Notes: generated by a model not told the origin, from the letters alone. A stretch of DNA of 64,000 bases from JAPOUP01 sp965203605 (GCA_965203605.1 OZ241902.1:682001-746000), one strand, 5' to 3'; counted from the first letter of the stretch, positions 1 to 10,234 are shown. A program made the numbers and translations.

Positions 1-579
1 CCGACCGTGCCCCGGTCGAGCTTGCCGGCATCTCCGAACGCGACGCCCGCGATTGACGCCGGCGCAAAATCGCGCTGGTGTCTGCGCCCGCACTGCCTCT
101 CGGAAGGCCTGCTGCGGCGATCCGGCCTTCGTGCTGACGTGGTTTTGATACGCTTTTGGGCGTTTCCTGCGCGCTCCCTCCATCCCGCTGTCTTTCAAGC
201 ATTATTTCTGCCCGCTGCCGGTTTATCGCTGAATCCGAGAGTTTCGCAGGGAGCTCAATTGACATCTCGGCTGTTGAGTCCTGTGTGACTTGGGCCACCT
301 TGGAACGAATACCCGTCATGGACTCAATGCACACGCATCTGCTGACACCGCCTTATCCTTTAGCCCCCATGTCTCTCATATAGCGAAGAGGTGGAAAGTT
401 CGAACTCGGCAACCCAGTCTGCAGTGTGACGTTCAACTGCGGCAGCCATGCAGGAGAGAGCGAGGGAACCATCTCGGGTTCTGCTGGTCAAACGGCTGTT
501 TGCCTGGTGAGTTGCTCCATCGAGTCCCAAGGGCTATGATGATCTCAAGTCCAGATATGGCCGAGACGAGTTCTTCAGC
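1..579. other. No recognisable gene
   Basis: Several short overlapping reading frames cross this stretch on both strands, but none shows a recognisable domain, a good ribosome binding site or protein-like composition. It may hold the promoter region of the squalene-synthase-like gene that follows. Confidence 0.5.
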
Positions 580-1626
580 ATGCGAACAGATCAATCCATA
601 GTCCTGATGGATTGCATTGCCTACCAGAGCGGCATTCTTGATCATGTATCGAGAACCTTTGCCCTGACGATACCTCAGTTGCCTGACAAACTGCGCGTCG
701 CTGTCGGAAACGCCTATCTGCTATGTCGCATCACAGACACAATTGAAGATACACCGGCCGTGGAGACCGAGAGCAAGGCAGCCTTTGCCGACCGGTTTGT
801 CGCGGTCATCAAGGGGCAGGAAGAGGCGGCTTCCTTTGCCCGCGATCTAGGCAAGTTGCTACCTGCATCGACAGATGAAAGTGAGCGGGATCTCGTTGCC
901 AATACAGCCCGCGTCATTCGGGTTACGCACAGTCTGGGCACCGCTCAAAGGCAAGCCATCGAACGCTGTGTCCGAATCATGTCAAGTGGCATGATGGAGT
1001 TTCAGCGCGATGCCGGCGTTGATGGCTTGGAGAATATCGCTGAGATGGACCGATACTGTTACTGTGTTGCCGGTGTCGTTGGCGAAATGTTGACCGAACT
1101 CTTCTGCGACTATTCCGGCGAAATCGGTGCCCGGCGGGAGGAATTGATGCGACTGTCGGTTTCCTTTGGTCAAGGACTGCAGATGACCAACATTCTGAAG
1201 GATACCTGGGAGGACCGACAGCGTGGTGCCTGCTGGTTGCCTAGGGACGTTTTCGGCAGGGCCGGGCTGGAATTGGGCACGGTGACTGCCGAGGAAAGGG
1301 ACCCACGCATGGCGCATGGTATCCGCGAACTCACCACTTTGGCCCTTGAACACCTTGATGGTGCGTTGCGCTATATTCTGCTCATTCCGGCAAAGGAAAC
1401 AGGCATACGACGTCATTGCCTTTGGGCGCTCGGATTCGCGGTTCTGACCCTTAGGCAAATTCACGCCACACCTTCATATGCAACCGGCGATGACGTGAAG
1501 ATTTCGAGGCGTAGCGTGAAGGCGATTGCCGCTGCCACCAGCTTCATGGCGCGTTCGGATCTTGCGTTGCGCGTTTTCTTTGCGGCCCTGACCCGAGGTC
1601 TTCCCCGGCCTGAACCGGACACCTGA
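580..1626 (+). CDS. Squalene/phytoene synthase family protein (probable squalene synthase)
   Basis: Probable head-to-head prenyl synthase, which would condense two farnesyl diphosphates to squalene; 348 residues. The first Asp-rich motif DTIED lies at residues 53-57 after the typical SRTFALTIPQLP block. The second, DTWED, lies at residues 208-212 inside the QMTNILKD block, so both Mg-diphosphate binding sites are present. The block YCYCVAGVVGEMLTELF (about 159-175) is also typical. It follows the eukaryote-like single-enzyme squalene synthase pattern rather than the split HpnC/HpnD type. ispH and dxs lie downstream on the other strand, so the neighbourhood is isoprenoid-related. An ATG at 607 is an alternative start; neither has a strong ribosome binding site. 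A phytoene or dehydrosqualene product cannot be excluded. Confidence 0.85.
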   Translation: MRTDQSIVLMDCIAYQSGILDHVSRTFALTIPQLPDKLRVAVGNAYLLCRITDTIEDTPAVETESKAAFADRFVAVIKGQEEAASFARDLGKLLPASTDESERDLVANTARVIRVTHSLGTAQRQAIERCVRIMSSGMMEFQRDAGVDGLENIAEMDRYCYCVAGVVGEMLTELFCDYSGEIGARREELMRLSVSFGQGLQMTNILKDTWEDRQRGACWLPRDVFGRAGLELGTVTAEERDPRMAHGIRELTTLALEHLDGALRYILLIPAKETGIRRHCLWALGFAVLTLRQIHATPSYATGDDVKISRRSVKAIAAATSFMARSDLALRVFFAALTRGLPRPEPDT

Positions 1627-2131
1627 TTTGAGTCCGCGCCCTTTTGTGGGAGGGAGCCACGATCCTTCGATGCCTCGTTGGTCCCAACATGTTGCATGCC
1701 AGAGAGCTGTTAGGATGAGGACCGATGGATCGACCCTGGTCACTGCCTCATTGGTCCGACTTGAGCGGATCATGTCGAATCAAGCCGGAGGTCTTTCGCG
1801 ATCACTGGATTTTCCGACCCGCGGTTTGAACGCGTCCGCGTCCCTGAACCAGCAAGGTCAGGGCACTCTTGGCAGGTGCCGAGCGCGATCAAGTGGAACC
1901 GTGACCAGGGAGCCGCTCCGGTCGATTTTCGCCTGTGCACTCGGGAAACTGTCCTCGGATGATCGGCACAGCGTTCCTCGCCGCACGGTTCCATATCCGG
2001 TCACACGGTGGTCAGGCGAGGGCCTGGCCGAAATCTTCTCTGGAGTCAGGAACGGACCGTGCGCCTCATCCCAAGGATTCGAACGGGCCTTGAACGTTGT
2101 TCAGGAATCCACTGGTTGTGATATGCATTTC
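1627..2131. other. Convergent intergenic spacer
   Basis: About 500 bp between the convergent squalene-synthase-like gene and ispH. The ORFs here look like chance frames and no clear hairpin terminator was recognised. Confidence 0.45.
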
Positions 2132-3118
2132 TCAATCTGCAATGTCCTGCCGGCCCGCCTCCTTGTGCCGAAACTCGCGAGGTAACCGGAAGACCACGTC
2201 TTCGGCAACGCCATCCAGCGTCTCAACGGTGGCATCAAACATTTCACTGAGGCGGGCGATCAGTTGCTGTACCAGGATTTCCGGTGCCGATGCGCCGGCT
2301 GTGATGCCTACGGTCTCCACATCCTCGAACCACCCGGGGTCGATGTACTTGGCATCGGGGATCAGCAAACTTCTCGTGCCGCCTGATTCGCAGATTTCAC
2401 GGAGCCGGTTTGAATTGGAACTGTTCTGTGCCCCAATCACCAGTATCAGGTCGCATTTCGACATCAGTTTCTTGACCGCATCCTGACGGTTCTGGGTCGC
2501 ATAGCATATGTCGCTGGCTCCCGGGCCGACGATCTGCGGGAAGCGCCTCCTGAGCGCCGCCACGATTTCCCTCGTGTCGTCAACGCTCAATGTCGTCTGC
2601 GAGACGAATGCAAGTTTGGAGGGATCGGTTGGTTCGAGTTTCCAGACCTCTTCCTCAGTTGAAATCAGGAAAACGGTTCCTTCAACCTGACCCATTGTCC
2701 CTTCGACTTCCGGGTGCCCATTGTGGCCGATGAGGATGATCTCGCGCCCCTGCCTGCTGTATCGGTGGGCCTCGTTGTGAACCTTCTTGACCAATGGGCA
2801 CGTGGCGTCGATCACATGTAGTTCCCGGAGTTCCGAATCGCCCTCCACACGCCGCGAAACTCCGTGCGCGCTAAAGACCGCAACCGCTCCCACAGGAATA
2901 TCGTTCACCTCTTCCACAAAGATCGCCCCCTTCTCGCGGAGACTGTCGACGACATGTCTGTTGTGGACGATTTCGTGGCGGACATAGACAGGGGAGCCAT
3001 AGGTCTCCAATGCTCTCTCAACGATGTCAATGGCGCGGACGACTCCCGCGCAAAACCCTCTTGGTTCAGGAAGCAGGATCCTGATTGACCGCTTTGTTCT
3101 CGGGCCGCTGACAATCAT
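2132..3118 (-). CDS. ispH: 4-hydroxy-3-methylbut-2-enyl diphosphate reductase
   Basis: Last enzyme of the MEP isoprenoid pathway. It reduces HMBPP to IPP and DMAPP using an oxygen-sensitive Fe-S cluster. The three cluster cysteines are present: C23 in PRGFCAGV, C107 in DATCPLV and C205 in DICYATQNR. The substrate-binding blocks SAHGVS, GHNGHPE and SQTTLS are intact. The 328-residue length is normal. The start at 3118 is chosen because an AGAGAGG sequence lies 6 nt upstream; an in-frame ATG at 3124 directly abuts that site. dxs, on the same strand farther upstream, supplies the first step of the same pathway, although a TPR gene and a 700-bp gap separate them. Confidence 0.97.
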   Translation of the reverse strand: MIVSGPRTKRSIRILLPEPRGFCAGVVRAIDIVERALETYGSPVYVRHEIVHNRHVVDSLREKGAIFVEEVNDIPVGAVAVFSAHGVSRRVEGDSELRELHVIDATCPLVKKVHNEAHRYSRQGREIILIGHNGHPEVEGTMGQVEGTVFLISTEEEVWKLEPTDPSKLAFVSQTTLSVDDTREIVAALRRRFPQIVGPGASDICYATQNRQDAVKKLMSKCDLILVIGAQNSSNSNRLREICESGGTRSLLIPDAKYIDPGWFEDVETVGITAGASAPEILVQQLIARLSEMFDATVETLDGVAEDVVFRLPREFRHKEAGRQDIAD

Positions 3119-3818
3119 CGCCATCCTCTCTCGTGAACTGAGTTCCTTGCGAACCGCCTTTTGTCCATCTCATCATCAGGCAAGGTACTCGAGACCATTT
3201 CCCAAAGATCAAATCATCGGCCGGTATTCAACAACTGACCCCACCTTGGGTGGCCAGTGCTACGTCAGATTTACGGGTACCCACCCATAGCCTGTGCTTT
3301 CACGGTGTTGCTTGACGATCATCACGTTCCCAGGGCCGTCCTTGGAATTGGTGCGAATCTCTGTGATCTGAATTTCCTCTTCTGTCAAGAAACTGCGGGT
3401 TGGTCAATCATCCGAGCCGGCTCTCCGTGCGCTGCATTGACCGTCACTCACAGGCCAGTTTGTCGCGACTCCAGGGCGGACCTGCGCCCGTAGTACAGCG
3501 GAATGTCACATAAGGTCCGCATCGATTGGTGGTCGTGGTAAACCCATGGCGTTCCCACAATCGGGGCGGAACTGTGTTCGGATTGATCGGCAACGACATT
3601 GGCGAAGGATATGGCTGACTCTGTCTGTCTCGACAGTCGACGAGGAAGGATTGGTGGAGAACCAATGCCCAGAACGATTTCCAGACCACCTCATCCGGGT
3701 TGACCGAGGCAGGAACGGAACTGAACGGTTCAAGTCCCTGAACTCGTGGCTGGGCCTGCCGGAAACCAATGGCTGTCACCTGTGCCTGGGTGATGTTCGT
3801 CAGGTTTCCGGAGAATCA
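3119..3818. other. Spacer without recognisable gene
   Basis: 700 bp between ispH and the TPR gene. Both strands carry short overlapping ORFs (for example 3444-3779 minus and 3546-3875 plus) with no recognisable motif. It presumably contains the ispH promoter. A decayed gene is possible but I could not identify one. Confidence 0.4.
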
Positions 3819-4628
3819 TCAGCTCCCAGACGCATCAAGGGCCGCGAGATGCTCAGCGGCCGTTCTTTCGATTAGGTGGTCGTAGGCGTCACCAACAGGA
3901 ATTTCGATGGCGCGCTTCAGAAGATCGCGGGCCTTGTTTCGGTATTTGCTCTCGTTCAAAGCGAGCAGTCCGACGGCACTCTCCAAATATACGGCTTTCG
4001 CGTTCGGCGCGAGTTTCATGGCGCGTTCAATCGAGGAAATGGCATCCTTTGCATTGGCTCGGTAAGTCAAGCGCGCAAGCAGGGGACCAACGGCACCGAC
4101 AATTTCGGCATGCCACAAACCACGGCTGAGGTATCCTGCCGCCATATCCGGATCAAGTCGGAGTGCGGTCTCCGTTGCCTCGCGAATCTGCTCCGCATAC
4201 CCCCTGTTCGCCGCCTTTATGGATCCGACGACCTGAGCGCGCCGACCTATTGCGCGAGCGAGCTGCAGATGGGCGTCCGCATTGTCGGGGTCGGCGCGGA
4301 CCGCCCGCTGCGCCAGTTCGGCGGAACGTTGCAACAACACTTCCTTTTCCGCATTGGAAGCGTTGAAATGGGCATGAATCGTCAGCGACTCGGCCGCTAG
4401 CGCTAACCCTTGGGAAGTTGCGGCGGTTTCGGCAATCCGGGCCGCGTCGACGAAATTCCCTTTCGCAAAAGCCACCCTCGCGGATTCGATTGGTTCCGCG
4501 GCCCAGCTACTGTCCAATGAGGCGGCATTTGTCATCAGGAAACAGACAAATAGAATGCGGATGAACGCTCGTACCGTCCGTTTGGCTCCCTGATCTTCCA
4601 CTATTTGATTGCCTCTGTTCCCGCGCAT
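3819..4628 (-). CDS. Exported TPR-repeat protein
   Basis: Protein of 269 residues with an N-terminal hydrophobic segment (AFIRILFVCFLM) followed by an AWAAEP-like signal-peptidase site, so probably periplasmic. The mature part is helical and TPR-like. Repeats are visible as ALRLDPDMAAGYLSRGLWHAE, AMKLAPNAKAVYLES and AVRADPDNADAHLQLA. The open frame extends upstream to 4871, but that extension is Arg/Ser-rich and precedes the signal peptide. The ATG at 4628, with AGGA about 10 nt upstream, is the better start. No enzyme motif is visible; TPR proteins of this type act as protein-interaction scaffolds. Its link to the flanking isoprenoid genes is unknown. Confidence 0.75.
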   Translation of the reverse strand: MRGNRGNQIVEDQGAKRTVRAFIRILFVCFLMTNAASLDSSWAAEPIESARVAFAKGNFVDAARIAETAATSQGLALAAESLTIHAHFNASNAEKEVLLQRSAELAQRAVRADPDNADAHLQLARAIGRRAQVVGSIKAANRGYAEQIREATETALRLDPDMAAGYLSRGLWHAEIVGAVGPLLARLTYRANAKDAISSIERAMKLAPNAKAVYLESAVGLLALNESKYRNKARDLLKRAIEIPVGDAYDHLIERTAAEHLAALDASGS

Positions 4629-4882
4629 TGATTGGCGATTTCCTGTGGCACTTCTTGCAGCCACGCCTGAAATACCGAACGCCCGCTCCCTTACCGACTC
4701 CAACTGTCTGCCAGCATACTCACTTGAGCAGTTCGATTCCAGCGCATTGTCGTGATGAATCGAGCGGCTTGCCGGATTGTTTCCAGACACGCGGGAACCT
4801 GCCGATGTGGGGCGGCGCGGCGAACTCTGACCAGAACATGGCGACGCTGCGAGTAACGGACAGTTCGTCAAGGCAACGACTG

Positions 4883-6805
4883 TCAGGCGCTTTCGCCCTC
4901 TGCCAGGGCGGTATCGCCACGCCCCAGCGCTTCCAGCGCAGTCGCCACGATGTGGCGAGCGTTCAGACCAGCGGCCTCATACTGGAGATTTGGCTTGTCC
5001 TGACCAAGGAATAGATCAGGCAGTACCATCGGTCTGACCTTTAGCCCTTCGTCGAGCACCTGCCGCAGCGCCAGGAAGTGCAGCACTTGGGAGGAGAAGC
5101 CCCCGATGGAGCCCTCCTCAAGGGTGATCAGGATCTCGTGTTCGCGTGCAAGACGGAGCGTCAGCTCTTCGTCGATCGGTTTGGCGAACCGGGCATCGGC
5201 AACCGTGGTCGATATTCCCATGGTGGCCAGATCTTCGGCCGCTTTCTGCGCCTCATGCAGGCGTGCGCCATAGGAGAGGATTGCGACGGTCGTCCCCTCC
5301 CGCAGAACCCGGCCTTTTCCGATCTGCAGTATCTTGCCACGGTCCGGCAGGGTTTCGCCAAATCCCACGCCGCGAGGATAGCGAAGCCCGGACGGACGGT
5401 CGTCAATCGCCACCGCTGTCGCGACCATATGGACCAGTTCGGCCTCATCTGCAGCCGCCATCAAAACCATTCCGGGCAAGCAGCCGAGATAGGCAATGTC
5501 GAACGCGCCCGCATGGGTCTGACCGTCAGCGCCGACCAGACCCGCACGATCCATTGCAAAGCGCACTGGCAGGCTCTGGATTGCCACGTCATGGACGATC
5601 TGGTCAAACGCGCGCTGGAGAAAGGTGGAGTAAATCACCGCAAAAGGCTTCATGCCAGCGGCCGCCAGGCCAGCGGCGAAGGTCACACCGTGCTGCTCGG
5701 CGAGTCCGACATCAAAGGCGCGGTCCGGGAACGCCTTCTGGAAGGCATCTACGCCGGTTCCGGAAGGCATGGCGGCAGTGATGGCAACAATTCTGTCATC
5801 CCGCTCTGCCTCGGCGATCAAGCTGTTGGCGAATACCTTGGTAAAGGATGGAACGTTTGTCTTAGGTTTGTCCTGGACGCCGGTAACCACCTCAAACTTC
5901 GAAACGCCGTGGTACTTGTCGGCCGATGTTTCAGCCGGAGCATAGCCCTTGCCCTTCACCGTGACGACATGGATCAGGATGGGACCCTCGCCCTTGTCAT
6001 CGCGGGCATTCTTCAGAACCGGAATCAAATGGTCCAGATTGTGCCCGTCCACCGGTCCAACATAGAAGAAACCAAGCTCCTCGAACAGAGTGCCGCCAGT
6101 CACCAAGCCACGGGCGTATTCCTCGGCCCTCTTCATTCCGCGTTCGACGACGCGAGGGAACCTCTCCGCGAGACTGTGGGCGGTGTCTCGGAGGTTTCGA
6201 TAACTCCTTGACGATATCAGCCGCGACAGGTAGGCGCTCATCGCGCCGACCGGCGGGGCGATTGACATGTCGTTGTCGTTCAGGATTACGATCAGTCGAC
6301 TGCCAAGGGAACCTGCATGGTTGAGCCCCTCATACGCCATTCCGCCGGTCAATGCGCCGTCGCCGATCACAGCGATTACGTGGTTTGTTCCATGCTGGAG
6401 GTCGCGCCCGACCGCGAAGCCAACTCCGGCAGAAACCGACGTCGAGGCATGTGCCGCACCGAACGGGTCATATTCACTCTCGGAACGCTTGGTGAATCCC
6501 GATAGTCCGCCGCCTTGGCGGATCGTTCGAATTCGTCTGCGTCTTCCTGTAATGATCTTGTGTGGGTAGCATTGGTGCCCGACATCCCAGATCAGGATGT
6601 CATCGGGCGTGTCGAAGAGATGATGCAGCGCAACCGTGAGTTCGACCACACCAAGCCCGGCACCGAGATGTCCGCCAGTTGTCGATACGGCATCAATCAT
6701 TTCGGTGCGCAGGTCGTCCGCCAACCCGCGCAGTTCCCGAGGAGACAGGTTACGAAGGTCTCGAGGCCATTCGACTTTGTCCAGTAATGGCGTCCTGATC
6801 ACCAT
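4883..6805 (-). CDS. dxs: 1-deoxy-D-xylulose-5-phosphate synthase
   Basis: Thiamine-diphosphate enzyme that condenses pyruvate with glyceraldehyde 3-phosphate, the first step of the MEP pathway; 640 residues, full length. The N-terminal domain carries the ThDP/Mg motif GDGALTGG with the downstream NDN. The block VDGHNLDHLI and the catalytic Glu in GLAEQHG are intact, followed by the transketolase C-terminal domain. The start ATG at 6805 has AGGA about 8 nt upstream. It lies on the same strand as the TPR gene and ispH. Confidence 0.98.
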   Translation of the reverse strand: MVIRTPLLDKVEWPRDLRNLSPRELRGLADDLRTEMIDAVSTTGGHLGAGLGVVELTVALHHLFDTPDDILIWDVGHQCYPHKIITGRRRRIRTIRQGGGLSGFTKRSESEYDPFGAAHASTSVSAGVGFAVGRDLQHGTNHVIAVIGDGALTGGMAYEGLNHAGSLGSRLIVILNDNDMSIAPPVGAMSAYLSRLISSRSYRNLRDTAHSLAERFPRVVERGMKRAEEYARGLVTGGTLFEELGFFYVGPVDGHNLDHLIPVLKNARDDKGEGPILIHVVTVKGKGYAPAETSADKYHGVSKFEVVTGVQDKPKTNVPSFTKVFANSLIAEAERDDRIVAITAAMPSGTGVDAFQKAFPDRAFDVGLAEQHGVTFAAGLAAAGMKPFAVIYSTFLQRAFDQIVHDVAIQSLPVRFAMDRAGLVGADGQTHAGAFDIAYLGCLPGMVLMAAADEAELVHMVATAVAIDDRPSGLRYPRGVGFGETLPDRGKILQIGKGRVLREGTTVAILSYGARLHEAQKAAEDLATMGISTTVADARFAKPIDEELTLRLAREHEILITLEEGSIGGFSSQVLHFLALRQVLDEGLKVRPMVLPDLFLGQDKPNLQYEAAGLNARHIVATALEALGRGDTALAEGESA

Positions 6806-7409
6806 ACCTATGATCCTGAGGCAACGAATGTCAAACGACCATAAGGTAAAGAATGTCGCACTTCAACAATTCATTTCATCTGGGATTCCCGCCATCCCGG
6901 GTTTCTTGGTGCGCCGTGGAAAGACGCGTTTCCCTGACGGGTGCGAACCCGACCCGAAGCCGGTTTGCGTTCCGATAACCTGATTGTGGCGCCTCTGTGG
7001 CCCGACGCCTTGAGTCCGCAGATGATCTGGCAAGAATTTTCAGCAGGATCACAGTGATTTCAGTAAGTTCAGCTGGGTCAATGCGCGGCTAGAATATCCT
7101 GGGTTTGACCGCGACCGGATGGATGTCTTCTACAGCCCTTCCCGGGATACAGCAGTCCGTGCGCCCCTGGACCTATGATGTCTCTGTCGACTTGTGAGCG
7201 AACGTACGGCCGAGAGCGGAAGCGAAGCCGTGCCTGTGGCGGCAGCCGAGGGCTGGGATTGCCGGTATCGGTTGGCCTGAACTGGTTCAGGAGCCTAGAG
7301 GGCGGCACCCGCATAAAAGCCGTTGACCGGACACCGCCGCCGATGGTATTGCGCTTCGGACGAAATTGGGGCAGAATTGACGCAAAACAGTATCTCAAGT
7401 GCCCGGATA
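6806..7409. other. Divergent spacer
   Basis: 600 bp between divergently oriented dxs and the DUF2236 gene. It should hold both promoters. No RNA gene or conserved element was recognised, and the ORFs here (for example 7078-7428 minus) have no protein-like features. Confidence 0.4.
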
Positions 7410-8579
7410 ATGAATATTCCGACCGCATATTCAGAAACGTACGCTAGAGGTCGGCAGGTCGACGCCGTCCGGGCTGAGAATTACGTCGCTCATGCGATGA
7501 CCGGCGACCCCCTCGCGGATAGGATGGTCTCCGATCTCGAATCCCTGGGGAGAACGGAAGCGACCAGACTGATCAGGCTTGGCATGCACGATCACGATAG
7601 CGATGCACTGCGGGATGCGCCGGCTTCAGTCAAGGATTTTTTTGCGCATTGCGCCGAACCGCCAGACTGGCTCGACCTGCCTTCGTTCCTGCCCGGCTGC
7701 CGTATGTTCCACCGGAACACACGGCTGGTACTGGCCGGCATGGTAGGCGGCGTATTGGTTGAAGGGTTTTCCACCAACATTGCCAAGTCGTTTTTCCTGA
7801 CCGGGCGACTGAGAGATCAGGGTGTCCGACGTCTAAAGCAGAACAACCGTCACATGCTTGAGATTTTCATGCCGGGCGGCATGGAAAGGTATGGCGATGG
7901 GTGGGTACACTCCGTCCGCGTCAGGCTTGTGCATGCGAAAGTCCGGAGGCTGCTGTCCACGTCTGACGAGTGGGACTCCGATGAGTTGGGTACACCGATC
8001 AGCGCCGCGCACTTGGGATTCGCCATTGCTGCCTTTTCCGCAAGATCACTGAAACACCTGAAGAGCCTTGGGGCATCCTTTGACACGGAGGAGCGCGAGA
8101 GCTTTATGGCCGTCTGGCGGTATAGCGGCTACCTGATGGGCATTCCAGAGACCATCCTGTTTCGCGACGAAGAGGAAGCGCTTAGGGTTTTTGAGATCGG
8201 TGGTTTGTGTGAGCCGCCGCCGTCATTGGAATCGATTGCTATGGCCGCATCCTTGGTTAATTCGGCGCCGTTGTTCGCAGGGCTGGACGACAGGAAACAG
8301 CGTGAGAAGCTGGCCGGTGAAATCACAAAGGTCTCCCGAGCCTTGATTGGCAAAAAGCTTGCGGATGAACTCAGATATCCGAAGAGTTCGTCATTTGGGG
8401 TCTTGTGGAAGTTTCGCACCCTTGGTCGGATTGAACGGCTGATGGAATCCCTGAAGCTCGGCCCGTCCAAGGAGTTGTTGAATCTCACCACCATTCTCAA
8501 TGTATCCAATTTCGATGAGCAAGGGATTAGTTACAAATTGCCCGATCACGCTCACGCCGAGCAGTCCACGAAATGGTAG
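7410..8579 (+). CDS. DUF2236 / MpaB-latex clearing protein family oxygenase
   Basis: 389 residues, a member of the ER-bound oxygenase mpaB/rubber oxygenase (Lcp) fold family. The diagnostic block VRLVHAKVRR lies around residues 171-180, with the histidine (H175) that serves as a haem ligand in Lcp. The upstream GWVHSVR and the hydrophobic helix LVLAGMVGGVLVEGF (about 106-120) fit the family's helical core. Characterised members oxidatively cleave polyisoprenoid or acyl chains. No signal peptide is obvious. The start at 7410 is chosen over an upstream frame start at 7323 because conserved sequence begins there, although no strong ribosome binding site is visible. Lying beside isoprenoid genes, it might act on an isoprenoid, but that is inference. 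Confidence 0.75.
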   Translation: MNIPTAYSETYARGRQVDAVRAENYVAHAMTGDPLADRMVSDLESLGRTEATRLIRLGMHDHDSDALRDAPASVKDFFAHCAEPPDWLDLPSFLPGCRMFHRNTRLVLAGMVGGVLVEGFSTNIAKSFFLTGRLRDQGVRRLKQNNRHMLEIFMPGGMERYGDGWVHSVRVRLVHAKVRRLLSTSDEWDSDELGTPISAAHLGFAIAAFSARSLKHLKSLGASFDTEERESFMAVWRYSGYLMGIPETILFRDEEEALRVFEIGGLCEPPPSLESIAMAASLVNSAPLFAGLDDRKQREKLAGEITKVSRALIGKKLADELRYPKSSSFGVLWKFRTLGRIERLMESLKLGPSKELLNLTTILNVSNFDEQGISYKLPDHAHAEQSTKW

Positions 8580-8947
8580 CCCCACCTCCACTTTCCCTGG
8601 CAAAACATCTTCAGGCCGTTGCTTCCAGACCATTGTCGGAATCCTGACCAGCTGACCCATCCGCGAAGGTGCTGCGGCCTGCGGATACCCTGACCATCTT
8701 GGGGTTTACACCTCCGGTCCCGCGCGCTCATGTCTGGCTCCTGCGTTCGCGACAGAGCCACCGTACGAGGTGTGGGCTCCTAACTTCGACACCGCCCATG
8801 GTGTTTCACGTCAGTTTGGAACGGAGGGTTGATCTTTGAAGGGTGCCCAGACCAAGATGGTTTGATTTGCTTCTTGTGGGTTGATGCCACACACCGCATA
8901 CGAGCGGGCTAGGCTCGGCCGGGTCGCTGGCACAGACCTGGAGGCAG
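8580..8947. other. Convergent spacer
   Basis: 370 bp between the ends of the DUF2236 gene and the beta-barrel gene. No gene or clear terminator was recognised. Confidence 0.4.
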
Positions 8948-10234
8948 TCAGAAAAAATGCGAAATCGTGAGCTGGAGATAGTCGTCCCGACGTAACACGG
9001 CGATCGGGTCGCCATTGTCACCAGCCCACGCTCTTGCCTCAAACTCCAGCTTCCAGTCATTGCCGATGCGCCGCGAGGCACTGAAGGCAAGCGCCGTCGC
9101 ATCGCCTTCTGTATCGGTGATGGCCGCAGCCAGGAATTCCGTGCCCGCCTCGTCGTTCAGTCCGAGCCGCAGGCCAAGGAAAATATCATCCTCAAACAGC
9201 GGACCGGGAACGTTGTCTCCGCGGTCATCATAAAGGTGCTCAACGAGCAGTCCCAAGTCAGTGTCGGTCGCGTTGATGCCGTACCAGGTGTACTCGAAGC
9301 CACCGACCCACGCGGTGTGGGAATCTCCCTTCGCGGATTCATTCAGTAATTCGAGTTTCCAAAGCATGGAGTCCGTGGTTGCCTGCAGGTCGAGCGATGT
9401 CCGGTGCACAATTCCATAGTGGGGTTCAAGAACCCTTTCCACTGGCTGCGCCGGACTCGTGCACTCGAATGGTTTCGCAGAGCTTCCGTCGGCGCAGATG
9501 TCAATTACAGACAGCGTTGGTTCGCGTCCCGTACCCCGGAAGTGCGCCAAGCCGATGTCAAAATCCCCGATCGCATGCGACCATCGCAGCGCGAAGTCAA
9601 TGTGGTCTCGCCCCGCTTCCGATTCATACGTGGCGCGGCTCGTATCGACGTATGGCTCGGTTCGAAGACGTCCGCTGCGACCTGGATAGGTCCGCTCGCG
9701 GAACCCGGGCAACACAAAAAAGTCAAGTGCACCCCAGTCGCGGATGAGGGTGAGGTTGACCATTGGCTGGCCAAGCTTTTCCTTGAGACCGACGTCCTCG
9801 ATCACGTCAGTCTGGTTGATGACGTCGACGAGACTGTAGGATTCAGTGACGCCCCAGAACACGCGCCCAACGCCAGCTCGGAGTTCAAGGTCATCGAACA
9901 CCCATTGGTACGTCAATTCCCTTACGTCGAAATGTGATCTTCGGCCGTCGGCCGAATCGACCCGTAGGAAGGGCGTGAACACCAGACTTCGTCGATCGTC
10001 CTGGAAAGGGAAGTAGAACTCAGGCTCGATCGCAAGCGATATGCCGTGATGGTTCTGAAAGGAATGTTCGGGCGAGTGGAAGAAGACGCGTGGCTCAATC
10101 TCCACGCGGCCACTGACCTCGATTGCCTCGACCGGGAGGGCTGCCGTTAACAGCGTGACATAGGCAAGAACAGCCCCGCTGCGTCGGGCGAATTCTGGCA
10201 TGCACATAATTCTGGATTCCGCTGGCGTGTCCAT
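8948..10234 (-). CDS. Outer-membrane beta-barrel protein
   Basis: 428 residues. A hydrophobic signal segment (VLAYVTLLTAALPVEA) is followed by alternating aromatic/polar strands and a C-terminal HFF, the terminal-Phe signature recognised by the BAM machinery. Repeated beta-strand features are visible, for example LVFTPFLRVD, FALRWSHAIG and TWYGINATDTDLGLLVEHLYDD. It resembles the DUF1302/alginate-export-like barrels that accompany RND-type exporters. The next gene upstream on the same strand encodes a LolA-like periplasmic protein, the usual partner of such barrels, but no RND pump gene is present here. Alternative starts are at 10207 (GGAA about 9 nt upstream) and 10201. Confidence 0.7.
   Translation of the reverse strand: MDTPAESRIMCMPEFARRSGAVLAYVTLLTAALPVEAIEVSGRVEIEPRVFFHSPEHSFQNHHGISLAIEPEFYFPFQDDRRSLVFTPFLRVDSADGRRSHFDVRELTYQWVFDDLELRAGVGRVFWGVTESYSLVDVINQTDVIEDVGLKEKLGQPMVNLTLIRDWGALDFFVLPGFRERTYPGRSGRLRTEPYVDTSRATYESEAGRDHIDFALRWSHAIGDFDIGLAHFRGTGREPTLSVIDICADGSSAKPFECTSPAQPVERVLEPHYGIVHRTSLDLQATTDSMLWKLELLNESAKGDSHTAWVGGFEYTWYGINATDTDLGLLVEHLYDDRGDNVPGPLFEDDIFLGLRLGLNDEAGTEFLAAAITDTEGDATALAFSASRRIGNDWKLEFEARAWAGDNGDPIAVLRRDDYLQLTISHFF

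Noticed and set aside
5078..6211. A 377-codon frame antisense to dxs
   Set aside because: It is fully covered by the well-conserved dxs gene and has no independent signal.
6880..6990. Possible cobalamin-riboswitch-like GC-rich stretch upstream of dxs and the DUF2236 gene
   Set aside because: The conserved B12-box sequence could not be found on either strand.
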